Below, in pieces: positions 34,589 to 42,673 of a stretch of 64,000 bases of DNA (within the stretch, counting starts at the first letter, position 1; every line of letters starts with the position of its first letter). This DNA is from Runella slithyformis DSM 19594 (lineage in GTDB: Bacteria > Bacteroidota > Bacteroidia > Cytophagales > Spirosomataceae), in contig NC_015703.1 in the NCBI RefSeq assembly GCF_000218895.1, positions 1,301,501-1,365,500 on the forward strand, in the 5' to 3' direction. A program made the translations under genes and the position numbers. The notes under the pieces were generated by a model. It was not told where the DNA came from. It worked only from the letters and a program-made list of their open reading frames with translations, and searched no databases.

Positions 34589-34618
34589 TTGTCAAACCAA
34601 CTTTTCCGTCTATTTTTG
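34589..34618 (+). promoter_or_regulatory. Bacteroidota-type promoter of lpdA
   Basis: TTG at 34589-34591 and TATTTTTG at 34611-34618 are separated by 19 bases, a close match to the -33/-7 consensus. The start codon is at 34697, giving a leader of about 70 bases. Confidence 0.65.
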
Positions 34619-34696
34619 CGTTCGTTTTTAGGAGAGAACAAGCCTGTAAAGCTTGCTCTCTCCTGATTCGAAACTTCCAACTCAAAATTATTAGAA

Positions 34697-36091
34697 ATGG
34701 CTTCACAGTACGATTTGATAATTATCGGCAGCGGGCCGGGGGGCTATGTAGCCGCCATCCGCGCTTCTCAATTGGGCCTGAAAACCGCTATTGTAGAGAA
34801 AGAAAGCCTCGGCGGTATTTGTCTTAACTGGGGCTGTATCCCCACCAAAGCGTTGTTGAAAAGCGCTCAGGTATTTCAGTATATCAATCACGCCAAAGAT
34901 TACGGCATCACGGTTGGCAATGCCGAGGCCGATTTCGGCGCGGTCATCAAGCGCAGCCGCGACGTAGCCAACGGCATGAGCAAAGGTGTGAACTTCCTGA
35001 TGAAGAAAAACAAGATCGACATCATCGAAGGAGCCGGTCGTGTAAAACCCGGCAAAAAAGTGGAAGTTGAAAAAGACGGCAAGAAAACCGAATACACGGC
35101 CACCAATATCATCATAGCCACAGGAGGCCGTGCCCGCCAACTCCCCAATGTTCCCATCGACGGTCAGAAAGTGATCGAATACCGCAAAGCCATGTCGTTG
35201 GAGAAACAACCTAAGTCCTTGCTCGTCATTGGCTCCGGAGCCATTGGCGTTGAGTTTGCATACGTATACGCCAGCATGGGCACCAAAGTCACGATCGTAG
35301 AGTTTATGCCAAACGTGGTTCCGGTAGAAGATGAGGAAATCTCAAAAGAACTGGCGAAGCAGTACAAAAAGATGGGTATAGATATCCACCTGAATTCCAG
35401 CGTGGAAAAAGTGGATACAAGCGGCGCAGGTTGCGTTTCGACGGTTAAAACTCCCTCGGGCGAAATCAAGATCGAAACCGATATCGTACTTTCAGCGGCC
35501 GGTGTCGTAGCCAACATCGAAAACATCGGTTTGGAAGAAACAGGCATTAAAGTTGAAAAAGGGAAAATTACCACCGACGATTACTACCAAACCAATATTC
35601 CCGGATACTACGCTATCGGTGATGTGACCAAAGGACAGGCCTTGGCGCACGTAGCTTCCGCCGAAGGAATCATCTGTGTTGAAAAAATTGCCGGACAGCC
35701 GCACGTGCATCCGCTCAATTACAATAATATCCCCGGCTGTACTTACTGCACACCCGAAATTGCCTCGGTAGGATATACCGAAAAGGCCGCCAAAGAAGCG
35801 GGATACGAAGTCAAAGTAGGTAAATTTCCGTTTTCTGCCTCCGGAAAAGCCAAAGCGGCCGGCACGCCGGAAGGTTTTGTCAAAGTTATTTTTGATGCAA
35901 AATACGGCGAATGGCTCGGCGCTCACATGATCGGAACCAACGTGACCGAAATGATTGCCGAAGTGGTTGTAGCCCGCAATTTGGAAACCACCGGCCACGA
36001 AATCGTGAAGTCGGTTCACCCCCACCCTACCATGTCGGAAGCGATTATGGAAGCCGCCGCAGCGGCATACGGTGAGGTGATTCACCTCTAG
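34697..36091 (+). CDS. lpdA: Dihydrolipoyl dehydrogenase (E3)
   Basis: The 464-residue flavoprotein reoxidises dihydrolipoyl groups of 2-oxoacid dehydrogenase complexes and the glycine cleavage system using NAD+. The FAD-binding motif is IIGSGPGGYVAAIRA, the redox disulfide is in GGICLNWGCIPTKALLKSA (Cys pair near 41 and 46), the NAD-binding motif is VIGSGAIGVEFA, and the catalytic His-Glu pair is in HPHPTMSEAIME near the end. It is transcribed alone with its own promoter and terminator. Partner E1 and E2 genes must be elsewhere. Confidence 0.95.
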   Translation: MASQYDLIIIGSGPGGYVAAIRASQLGLKTAIVEKESLGGICLNWGCIPTKALLKSAQVFQYINHAKDYGITVGNAEADFGAVIKRSRDVANGMSKGVNFLMKKNKIDIIEGAGRVKPGKKVEVEKDGKKTEYTATNIIIATGGRARQLPNVPIDGQKVIEYRKAMSLEKQPKSLLVIGSGAIGVEFAYVYASMGTKVTIVEFMPNVVPVEDEEISKELAKQYKKMGIDIHLNSSVEKVDTSGAGCVSTVKTPSGEIKIETDIVLSAAGVVANIENIGLEETGIKVEKGKITTDDYYQTNIPGYYAIGDVTKGQALAHVASAEGIICVEKIAGQPHVHPLNYNNIPGCTYCTPEIASVGYTEKAAKEAGYEVKVGKFPFSASGKAKAAGTPEGFVKVIFDAKYGEWLGAHMIGTNVTEMIAEVVVARNLETTGHEIVKSVHPHPTMSEAIMEAAAAAYGEVIHL

Positions 36092-36117
36092 ACTGTTTTT
36101 ACTATACTTCATAAAAG

Positions 36118-36153
36118 CCCGTATCGGTCCTGTACCGATGCGGGTTTGTTTTT
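36118..36153 (+). terminator. Rho-independent terminator of lpdA
   Basis: CCCGTATCGGT (36118-36128) pairs with ACCGATGCGGG (36134-36144), with one G-T pair and a 5-base loop, followed by a T-rich run. Confidence 0.88.
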
Positions 36154-36387
36154 ATACACATTATCCTTCTTTTTTTGCCTTTTGAACACCGCTCCTCAGG
36201 CGGGTAAGTTTTGCTGAATCAGGGGCTTAGCTATGACCGGCACACCTTTTTTTACGTTTAAATAAGGTAAACTTTATTGATTCACCCCATTTTATTACTT
36301 TTTGTCACAATAGACATACCTTTTATCCGTTTTGGATTGCGTATTTATTTTCCATATGCCATCTTCGCGTCAAATCTTATCAATGCT

Positions 36388-37161
36388 ATGATTCGCGTTT
36401 TCACTTATTCAGCACTTCTCACGCTTTGCTGCTTTTTGTTTTCCTGCTTTTCTGAAGAAAAAAAAGCTCCTGTTACGACCGGTCCTGTGTATACATTGGT
36501 ATTTATGGACAAAACCCAAAGCGTCAATGTTAATAAGGCATTCGTTGCTCAAAAATATCAGCAGATTTTAAGTGATTTGGTAGAGCAGAACATTCGTCAG
36601 AAAGGCGATAAACTGGAAGTATATTTTATTCACGAAAACACGCAAAAAGCCCGTGCGCTTTCGCTGACCTGCCGTACCGAAGTGGAAGATATAAGTCACA
36701 TGAATGCCACTGACCGTGAAGCGGCTCAAACGACCGCAGATATGATGCTGCAACGCGAACGCATGATATTTCTGCGACAGTTAATGGCCAAATTAGGCAT
36801 TCAGAACATTGGCACTTCCCAACGCCAAACCGATATATGGGCAAGTTTGCCCGTTATCAACAAAGCAACCGAAACGGGAGCTGAGGTGAAAGTATATTAC
36901 CTCAGTGATATGATCGAAAGCATGAAAGGGGCCAATCGCCGCGATTTTCACACCAACCCTCCGCAGGACAACACCCAGGCCGAAAGCTGGGCCAAAGCCG
37001 ATGCCAAGCACATGCAGCAGTATGCCCTTAATGCCGCTGAAATCAAGATCGCATTGCCCTTTGAGCCTACCAGCAGTACCAGAGAAAATAATCCGAATGT
37101 ATCCCTTTATTGGAGCACCTTATTGCAGGAATTGGGTGCCGGTACGGTCGATGAATTGTAA
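36388..37161 (+). CDS. Lipoprotein with degenerate VWA-like fold
   Basis: The start is set at 36388, where MIRVFTYSALLTLCCFLFSC gives a lipobox LFSC; the upstream 37 codons are unlike a leader. The 257-residue protein then reads YTLVFMDKTQSVNVNKAFVA, where DKTQS resembles a MIDAS DxSxS. TDIWASLPVI and KVYYLSDMIES match the positions of the MIDAS Thr and Asp. A VWA-like metal-dependent binding fold anchored in an envelope membrane is therefore likely. Its stop codon is 2 bases from the end of the convergent four-gene run that encodes a Ppx-like protein. A joint role is inferred from position only. Confidence 0.6.
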   Translation: MIRVFTYSALLTLCCFLFSCFSEEKKAPVTTGPVYTLVFMDKTQSVNVNKAFVAQKYQQILSDLVEQNIRQKGDKLEVYFIHENTQKARALSLTCRTEVEDISHMNATDREAAQTTADMMLQRERMIFLRQLMAKLGIQNIGTSQRQTDIWASLPVINKATETGAEVKVYYLSDMIESMKGANRRDFHTNPPQDNTQAESWAKADAKHMQQYALNAAEIKIALPFEPTSSTRENNPNVSLYWSTLLQELGAGTVDEL

Positions 37162-37163
37162 CA

Positions 37164-37670
37164 TCAGCTGAACAGCTTTCGCCATCCCCACAAAAGCAAC
37201 ACGAGTAAAACGGCAAAAATCACCAGCACATATTCAAATTTGAGATAAGTAAAGACGACAATGTGAGTGCGGTCTACGATCCACATGATGGCAATGACCG
37301 CAAAGATCATCAAGACCAATCCGCTCAGTTTCTGAAAACCCGGAATGTAATCAAATGAAATAACATTGCGCCGAATCAGCCACAGCGTAAGCAGCATCGA
37401 AAAGAAGGGAAGGATCTGCGTATAAATGTTAAAGTCAAAGATGCTCCGACGTTCGAATAAAAAAAGATACACATTGAGCGCCACGGCAAAAATACCCGGA
37501 ACGCAGACCAAATAAATCAAAAACGCATAGAAGTAATTCCAGGGCGGCAGGTGTCCCTCATTCTTACCCAAAAGATTGGCCAGAAGGGCCATCAGCGGCA
37601 ATAGCGCAAAATACATAAGCACCCAATCGGGCCGTTCACCTACGCGATCAAAGAATTGTTGTAAAGTCAT
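37164..37670 (-). CDS. Multi-pass membrane protein of unknown function
   Basis: The start is set at 37670 (MTLQQFFDRVGERPDWVLMY); the open frame runs 22 residues further into a period-7 repeat and is unlikely to be used. The 168-residue protein has about four membrane helices (WVLMYFALLPLMALLANLL; FYAFLIYLVCVPGIFAVALN; ILPFFSMLLTLWLI; and a C-terminal stretch of two close helices). No family is recognised. It is last in the minus-strand run with the coiled-coil and Ppx-like genes. Confidence 0.6.
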   Translation of the reverse strand: MTLQQFFDRVGERPDWVLMYFALLPLMALLANLLGKNEGHLPPWNYFYAFLIYLVCVPGIFAVALNVYLFLFERRSIFDFNIYTQILPFFSMLLTLWLIRRNVISFDYIPGFQKLSGLVLMIFAVIAIMWIVDRTHIVVFTYLKFEYVLVIFAVLLVLLLWGWRKLFS

Positions 37671-37697
37671 GGGAAAGGAGTCAGAAAACAGTAATGA

Positions 37698-37748
37698 GGA
37701 GTGAGAGAAGTAATTTACTGACTTCTCGCTCCTCACTACTCACTACTG
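37698..37748. repeat. Period-7 repeat tract between two cluster genes
   Basis: Heptamers ACTTCTC, GCTCCTC, ACTACTC and ACTACTG run from 37721 to 37748. A complementary block (GAGGAGTGAGAGAAGT) lies at about 37696-37711, so the pair can form a hairpin. Confidence 0.7.
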
Positions 37749-37749
37749 A

Positions 37750-38877
37750 TTAAAAAATATCCGTAATCCCGCCGCCGGCATTTTTCTGCTCGGGAGTAAG
37801 TTTGTAATTCGGGTTTGATACACGGTTCGGGTCGCTTACTTCAAACTCTCCTCCTTTGATCTGATTGGCAAAGGTTTCGAGGCGGGCATACGCACGTTCG
37901 TCGTTTGGATTAAAATCTTTCACGATGCTGTCCAGATCGCGGATATTGGCTTGGGTATTGGCGATATCACTCGCGATTTGCCCCGAAATCACTTCCAGAG
38001 CATAATCCAACTGCCAATCCTGGCTTTGTCCGAGTACTTTGCGTGCACGAGTGGTGGCATTATTAGCCGCCGCCATGGCCCGTGATTCTGTTTTCAATAA
38101 GTTAATGCTTGTGGCAAAATCCTTCAGTTTTTCGTCGAAAGCGTGGCCGTATCCGACCAATTTGCGGTCAAGCTTTGCAAATACGTTGGCGCGTGAGCCA
38201 AAGGTATCCACCAATCTCCGGTAGGTTTCCGCTTCCGAAACGGAGCGGTTCCCATCACCGATAGCTGCATTAAGCTTTCCTTCCAACTCTACAAAATCAT
38301 CAGTTTCGCGGGCAGCGTCGCCACCTTTTTCGAGCATTTTATCCAGTTTTGTTTTCAGGATTTTGGCCTCCTCCTGGCAGTAAACTACCTTTTGACCGGC
38401 ATCTTTGGCTAATTTCTCCGCTTTGACAGCCTCTTGTTTCATCTGGATCTTGCAGGCATTTATTTCCGCTTTGACAGTCTCAAACTCACGACGAGAGTCT
38501 TTCATTTTTTCGAGTTGGTCATCCAATTCAGCAAATGGATCAACTTTGATCAAAAATTTATGCAGTCCCTTCACAATGCGTCTAAATACTTTAAAAATAA
38601 AAGGAGCCAGCATAACTCCGAAAAGTACGGTTCCTACCACCACCAAAGCCGCTAATGCTTTTGTAAAAGCGGCTACAATAACCGGCAGGACAAACATGAA
38701 GAAGCCATACAGGATTCCCAAGATGAGAATGAGCCCCACAAACCAGGCAATAGACTTTTCGCCTTTTTTCCAGTTGGCCATATTTTGGGGAAGAACTTTT
38801 AATTTATTTTCGCCGCCTTCTAAGTGTTTCAGAATCGGCAAATCCGAAAGTCTGGTTAAAGCTTGATTGTTTTCCAT
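37750..38877 (-). CDS. Membrane-anchored coiled-coil protein, faintly PspA-like
   Basis: The 375-residue protein has a soluble start of about 40 residues. Two long hydrophobic segments follow at about 42-70 and 72-95 (SIAWFVGLILILGILYGFFM, then VVVGTVLFGVMLAPFIF). A helical domain from about 110 is rich in charged heptads (DPFAELDDQLEKMKDSRREF, KAEINACKIQMKQEAVKAEK). The coiled-coil pattern recalls PspA/IM30 membrane-remodelling proteins, but no family signature is certain. The end is polar (NPNYKLTPEQKNAGG). It follows the Ppx-like gene by 36 bases on the same strand. Confidence 0.6.
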   Translation of the reverse strand: MENNQALTRLSDLPILKHLEGGENKLKVLPQNMANWKKGEKSIAWFVGLILILGILYGFFMFVLPVIVAAFTKALAALVVVGTVLFGVMLAPFIFKVFRRIVKGLHKFLIKVDPFAELDDQLEKMKDSRREFETVKAEINACKIQMKQEAVKAEKLAKDAGQKVVYCQEEAKILKTKLDKMLEKGGDAARETDDFVELEGKLNAAIGDGNRSVSEAETYRRLVDTFGSRANVFAKLDRKLVGYGHAFDEKLKDFATSINLLKTESRAMAAANNATTRARKVLGQSQDWQLDYALEVISGQIASDIANTQANIRDLDSIVKDFNPNDERAYARLETFANQIKGGEFEVSDPNRVSNPNYKLTPEQKNAGGGITDIF

Positions 38878-38913
38878 GAGAACAATAATGTTTATAATGC
38901 TTTGAAGAAAAAG

Positions 38914-40065
38914 TTATTTAAGTTTAAAATCTCCTTTGTATGTGTCATATACGGCGGTATTTATCCAATAAGCATCCCGCGTAAAGTAAAACGTTTTCCG
39001 TTCGGGATTACCGATTTCTTTGGCGGCCTGCAATACCAGCGAGATACCCGCCAGACATGCGTCACGATTATACACTTTTTTGGTGGCTTTTTCCAGGTCA
39101 CGCACCATCAATTCTTTCAGTTTGGCATCCTTAACGGTATCATACTTACGTGTTTCAAATTCTGCCCACCCGTCGGCGGTCTGAAGCATGTTGTAAAAGT
39201 TGAGCAGATCATCGTATTTAAATTCAATGATTTCTTCCTGCACCTTTTCAGGCGCCAACCACGTAATGAATTGATACGAGACACCCCCTGTAGTATAAAT
39301 AATACTACGAGTCGCAGAACGAATCTCGGGATTGTCGTTCAGGGATGAACGGATCAGCGGCGCTATTGAATCTTCCACCATACTTTTAAGACCTCTTGCA
39401 TAGGCGTCAAACGAAGCGGTACGCTTCTGAACTCTCTCGGATAAACGACGCGCCCCAAACTCAATGTTGTATGATTTGAAGGTATACCGTTCACGGCCGT
39501 CGGCTCCGATGTATTTTTGTAAAATTCCGCCTTTGGTATTACCGCCTCCGACATCCACCAAAATGGCCGAGTCAAAATCTTCCCGCGCCAATCCTGCCCG
39601 AGCGCCATAGGTAGCTTCCGTCTTGGCAGGCATATTAATGTTTACGCGCATACCCAAATTTTTCTGCGCCAGTGCGTCCAAATCGCCGATATTGGGGGCA
39701 ATATTTACGCCCGATGAAGCATAGATGATAAAATCCTGATTGTTCAGCTTATAGGCCGACTTTGCATCTTCCATCATTTCCTGCACAAAAGCAATAGCTT
39801 CCTGAATATCTGCCGGACGTAGTTTGCCGCCGTTGGTCTCCATTCCTTTTACCAATCCGACCGTCTCCTGGCGGTCGTAGACCAGTTTGTATCTCAGTTT
39901 GGAGTTTTGAAAGTAAAACCCAACAACCGACAACTTAACTCCCTGAGAACCAATATCAAATCCGCAACGATAGCCCACGTATTTGGGCGTTTGTGCCATG
40001 GCTCCAAGCGCTATTGTCAAGAAAGTAACGGTCTGAATAAGCCATTTATTTATCTGTTTTTGCAT
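38914..40065 (-). CDS. Exported Ppx/GppA-like protein (ASKHA fold)
   Basis: The 383-residue protein has a Sec signal peptide at 1-24 (LTIALGAMA|Q). The mature part carries the phosphate-1 loop GFDIGSQGVKLSVVGF, a Ppx-like segment LVKGMETNGGKLRPADIQEA, IIYASSGVNIAPN, a Glu in AKTEATYGA at the place of the catalytic Glu of exopolyphosphatases, the phosphate-2 loop ILVDVGGGNTKGGI, and a late glycine motif IIYTTGGVSYQF. The family normally acts in the cytoplasm on polyphosphate or pppGpp. An exported member is unusual, because nucleotides are scarce in the periplasm. Substrate and activity are unknown. Confidence 0.75.
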   Translation of the reverse strand: MQKQINKWLIQTVTFLTIALGAMAQTPKYVGYRCGFDIGSQGVKLSVVGFYFQNSKLRYKLVYDRQETVGLVKGMETNGGKLRPADIQEAIAFVQEMMEDAKSAYKLNNQDFIIYASSGVNIAPNIGDLDALAQKNLGMRVNINMPAKTEATYGARAGLAREDFDSAILVDVGGGNTKGGILQKYIGADGRERYTFKSYNIEFGARRLSERVQKRTASFDAYARGLKSMVEDSIAPLIRSSLNDNPEIRSATRSIIYTTGGVSYQFITWLAPEKVQEEIIEFKYDDLLNFYNMLQTADGWAEFETRKYDTVKDAKLKELMVRDLEKATKKVYNRDACLAGISLVLQAAKEIGNPERKTFYFTRDAYWINTAVYDTYKGDFKLK

Positions 40066-40108
40066 GTCTTTTCCAATTTACGCAGTAAAGCAATAATGTT
40101 ATCCCTAC

Positions 40109-40537
40109 TTAAATATCAACTTCTACGTCTTCGTTGTTTTTGGTCTTCTTTTTAGGTTTGGCAGGTGCCGGCTCCGACTTAGGAGTCGTTGTCTTTTTTG
40201 CCGATGCATTTGCTTTTAACTTTTTGACCGCGGCGGCCTTTGCTTCAGCGGTTCTCCCTTTTACGGGAACTTCCTCGGCTGGCGTTTCCACTTTTTCCCG
40301 CTGAGAGGGTATTTTACTATCCACGGCCACTGAATCTGTCATCACTGTATTCCCTGTATGATCGGCGGCAATCGAATCGGAAAGCGGTGCCGCCACCTTC
40401 GCAGCGGAATCTTCTTTGCCGTTATTAAAAATGTACCATGCTGAGCCACCCAGTACTCCCAATACGATTAAAAAAATCAGGACTTTAGAAACTGTAGTCA
40501 GTTGTGACCAAAACCCGCGTTCTTGTTGAGGTTCCAT
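40109..40537 (-). CDS. Bitopic membrane protein with Lys/Ala/Pro-rich tail
   Basis: The 142-residue protein has a short N-terminus, one membrane helix at about 19-37 (VLIFLIVLGVLGGSAWYIF), then a disordered tail. The tail has an acidic/Ser part (SDSIAADHTGN) followed by a Lys-Ala-Pro-rich part and an acidic end (NNEDVEVDI). The positive-inside rule suggests the tail may face the periplasm, but this is uncertain. It is first in the run of four minus-strand genes, 43 bases upstream of the Ppx-like gene. No function is known. Confidence 0.55.
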   Translation of the reverse strand: MEPQQERGFWSQLTTVSKVLIFLIVLGVLGGSAWYIFNNGKEDSAAKVAAPLSDSIAADHTGNTVMTDSVAVDSKIPSQREKVETPAEEVPVKGRTAEAKAAAVKKLKANASAKKTTTPKSEPAPAKPKKKTKNNEDVEVDI

Positions 40538-40901
40538 GTTGGTTAATGATTGTTAACAGTGATTAATTGATTACAAAAATGAATGTTGTAATGTACATGC
40601 AAGTTATAGAAATTCTTTAAGTCAAAAGCACAACACTCAGTTATCGGCCTTTGTCGGTGAAGTATTTGAAAATCAAGTTTCTACATCGGTAGGACTGCTT
40701 TCGGAGATTTGATGCACCAAAGGTATCGGGTTCTTTTGAAATCCGGGTACAGTATTTGTACGAGTGGTTATGTGACGTTAGGAAGCGTCAATTTTAAGTA
40801 AGATTGGCGCGTTTTTTTTACTTTAGAAAATACTTAAACAATCTCATGCCCTTTGCAGGCGTTAATCGGTGTGATATTTCATTTTAACTCTATTGACAAC
40901 C
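40538..40901. other. 364-base gap with a plus-strand terminator lacking an obvious gene
   Basis: The first part should hold the promoter of the minus-strand run. No plus-strand reading frame of note is seen. Still, a convincing plus-strand terminator lies at 40785-40819, so a short non-coding transcript or an attenuator for the barrel gene is possible. Confidence 0.4.
40785..40819 (+). terminator. Orphan rho-independent terminator
   Basis: GCGTCAAT (40785-40792) pairs with ATTGGCGC (40803-40810), with one G-T pair, followed by eight T. No gene upstream on the plus strand would use it. Confidence 0.65.
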
Positions 40902-41558
40902 ATGAAAAAGGCATTTTTTGCACTGGCATTTTTGGGGGCATTGCAGGCAACGGCACAATTTAATCGTAAATTGGTGTTTATCGGTATCAAAGGTGGGGCT
41001 AATTTTTCTCAACTGCAGACTACAGAATTTAAAATTTCGAAACCGGGGGCTTCTGTACAAGATTTTTTTCAAACCAATTCGACCAACAGAACCGGTTATG
41101 TGGTAGGAGCTTATGCACGCATCGGACGTAAAGTGTTTATTCAGCCGGAAGTACTGTTGTCGTCCAAAGGCGGCACCTTCGAGATTCTGAAAAATGGCAG
41201 TACAACCCCGGTGAATGTAAACGTAAAGTTCAGCCAAATTGATATTCCTGTTTTGCTGGGGCTGAAAGTAGGGCCTCTGCGGTTGAATGCCGGCCCGATG
41301 GCTTCGCTAAATATAGCGCAGGGAAGCCAATTGGGGGATGCCCTTAAAGCGTATACAACTCAAAATGTAAATAAAACGATTGAACAGGCCACGTTCGGCT
41401 TTCAGGCGGGGGTAGGCTTAGACATTCGCTCATTCAACCTTGATCTTCGTTACGAGAGCGGTCTCTCCAATATTTCACAGTTGAGTTTGCAAAACAATGC
41501 ACAGTTCAACAGCAAAGTTTCTCTTTGGCAATTGACGGCGGGGTTTGTCCTGTTTTAA
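40902..41558 (+). CDS. Exported outer-membrane beta-barrel protein (porin family, PorT-like)
   Basis: The start is set at the ATG at 40902, where MKKAFFALAFLGALQATAQ is a signal peptide; an in-frame TTG nine bases upstream is less likely. The mature part shows the small-barrel pattern: VFIGIKGGANFSQLQ, GYVVGAYARIGRKVFIQPEV, FSQIDIPVLLGLKVGPLRLN, FQAGVGLDIRSFNLDLRYES, with a final strand ending in Phe. It is a paralogue in type of the barrel at 4535-5170. Its role is unknown. Confidence 0.78.
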   Translation: MKKAFFALAFLGALQATAQFNRKLVFIGIKGGANFSQLQTTEFKISKPGASVQDFFQTNSTNRTGYVVGAYARIGRKVFIQPEVLLSSKGGTFEILKNGSTTPVNVNVKFSQIDIPVLLGLKVGPLRLNAGPMASLNIAQGSQLGDALKAYTTQNVNKTIEQATFGFQAGVGLDIRSFNLDLRYESGLSNISQLSLQNNAQFNSKVSLWQLTAGFVLF

Positions 41559-41559
41559 A

Positions 41560-41588
41560 AAAACAAGCCGCTCCGGTATCGGAGCGGC
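41560..41588 (-). terminator. Terminator after the LytTR gene
   Basis: GCCGCTCCG (41567-41575) and CGGAGCGGC (41580-41588) form a perfect 9-bp stem with a 4-base loop. On the minus strand a T-run follows, on the plus strand not. It thus mainly serves the LytTR gene and lies just past the barrel stop. Confidence 0.85.
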
Positions 41589-41627
41589 TGTATTACCAAT
41601 TAACCCACTAAAATATAATATTGTTGG

Positions 41628-42023
41628 CTATGCGCAGCTAACTAACGGAGTCAGTACTTCGCAAACTTCGCGAATGCGACGGCGAGAGATAGCGATCTCT
41701 CGTCCTCCCTTGAGTTTAAGTAAACGATCATACTCACAAAAGTCCTGTAGGTATTTTAAGTTAATGATCCATGATTTGTGAACGCGTAAAAATTGATGCT
41801 CATCCAAAATCGCCGCATAGCTTTTTAATGTTTTCGAGACTAAATATTTTCTGCCGTCATTGGTGTACAGAAACGTGTAATTACCGCATCCTTCCATACA
41901 CACTAACTGATCTGCCTGAATTACTACCTGATTGTTACCGTTTGGAATGATAATACTGTGGATAGCCGAAGTATTGACCACCTTTTCAGAAAGTAAACTG
42001 TTGAATAAAGGTTGCGTATTCAT
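41628..42023 (-). CDS. LytTR DNA-binding protein without receiver domain
   Basis: The start is set at 42023 (MNTQPLFNSLLSEKVVNTSA). The 131-residue protein is a single LytTR domain: ADQLVCMEGCGNYTFLYTND, YLVSKTLKSYAAILDEHQFL, RVHKSWIINLKYLQDF, and GREIAISRRRIREV. LytTR domains bind short direct repeats in promoters. Lacking a receiver, it would be controlled by its own level or by a partner. It is downstream of mscL with a 256-base gap and may be a separate unit. Confidence 0.85.
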   Translation of the reverse strand: MNTQPLFNSLLSEKVVNTSAIHSIIIPNGNNQVVIQADQLVCMEGCGNYTFLYTNDGRKYLVSKTLKSYAAILDEHQFLRVHKSWIINLKYLQDFCEYDRLLKLKGGREIAISRRRIREVCEVLTPLVSCA

Positions 42024-42278
42024 GATCGTTTTATTTGTTGTGAATAAGGAGTAGTAAGGGTATCGAATTGACATGACAAACCTACTACAAAAAACACGGT
42101 CAAAAAAACAGGCACAATTACAAAAAATACCATAAACCACTGAATATATGACACTTACAAGTGAAACCAAAGAGATAAATCAGTACTACCACTTAATAAA
42201 ACACGTAGAAATACGTATAGCAAAAAGCCCCTTCCGCAGCATGGCAGAAGGGACTTTTATCATTAAAACCAATTTAAT

Positions 42279-42617
42279 CTATTCTTTGGGAGCCAACGAG
42301 TTAGAAAATTTAGCTTTATTAGCCGCTTTAACTATAAGATAGATTACCCACATGGTCACTAAGAATTGAATGATTACGTTCAAAAAATTTCCATAACGAA
42401 CAGCCACCTCTGCAACACCTGCCGTTGGATCCGCAGCCTTCAGTACTACTTTCAGGGCGGAGAAATCGACGCCACCGATTGCCAGACCCAAAATCGGGTT
42501 AATAATATCATCCATAAAGGCGGTTACAACTTTGCCGAAGGCGGCACCGATTAGAACACCGACAGAGAGGTCCAGAACGTTACCCTGGGCAATAAATGTT
42601 TTAAATTCTTTAAGCAT
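42279..42617 (-). CDS. mscL: Large-conductance mechanosensitive channel
   Basis: The start is set at 42617 (MLKEFKTFIAQGNVLDLSVG), which is the usual MscL N-terminus; the open frame extends 21 residues upstream without similarity. The 112-residue protein has the pore helix DLSVGVLIGAAFGKVVTAFM, the periplasmic loop, and the second helix IIQFLVTMWVIYLIVKAANK. It opens at high membrane tension to release solutes during osmotic downshock. It is last in a minus-strand set with an MscS-type channel. Confidence 0.95.
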   Translation of the reverse strand: MLKEFKTFIAQGNVLDLSVGVLIGAAFGKVVTAFMDDIINPILGLAIGGVDFSALKVVLKAADPTAGVAEVAVRYGNFLNVIIQFLVTMWVIYLIVKAANKAKFSNSLAPKE

Positions 42618-42673
42618 AACAGTAGAGGTTTTAAGGTTTAAGAAAAACAGGTACAGAAAGCGGGTAAATGTAA

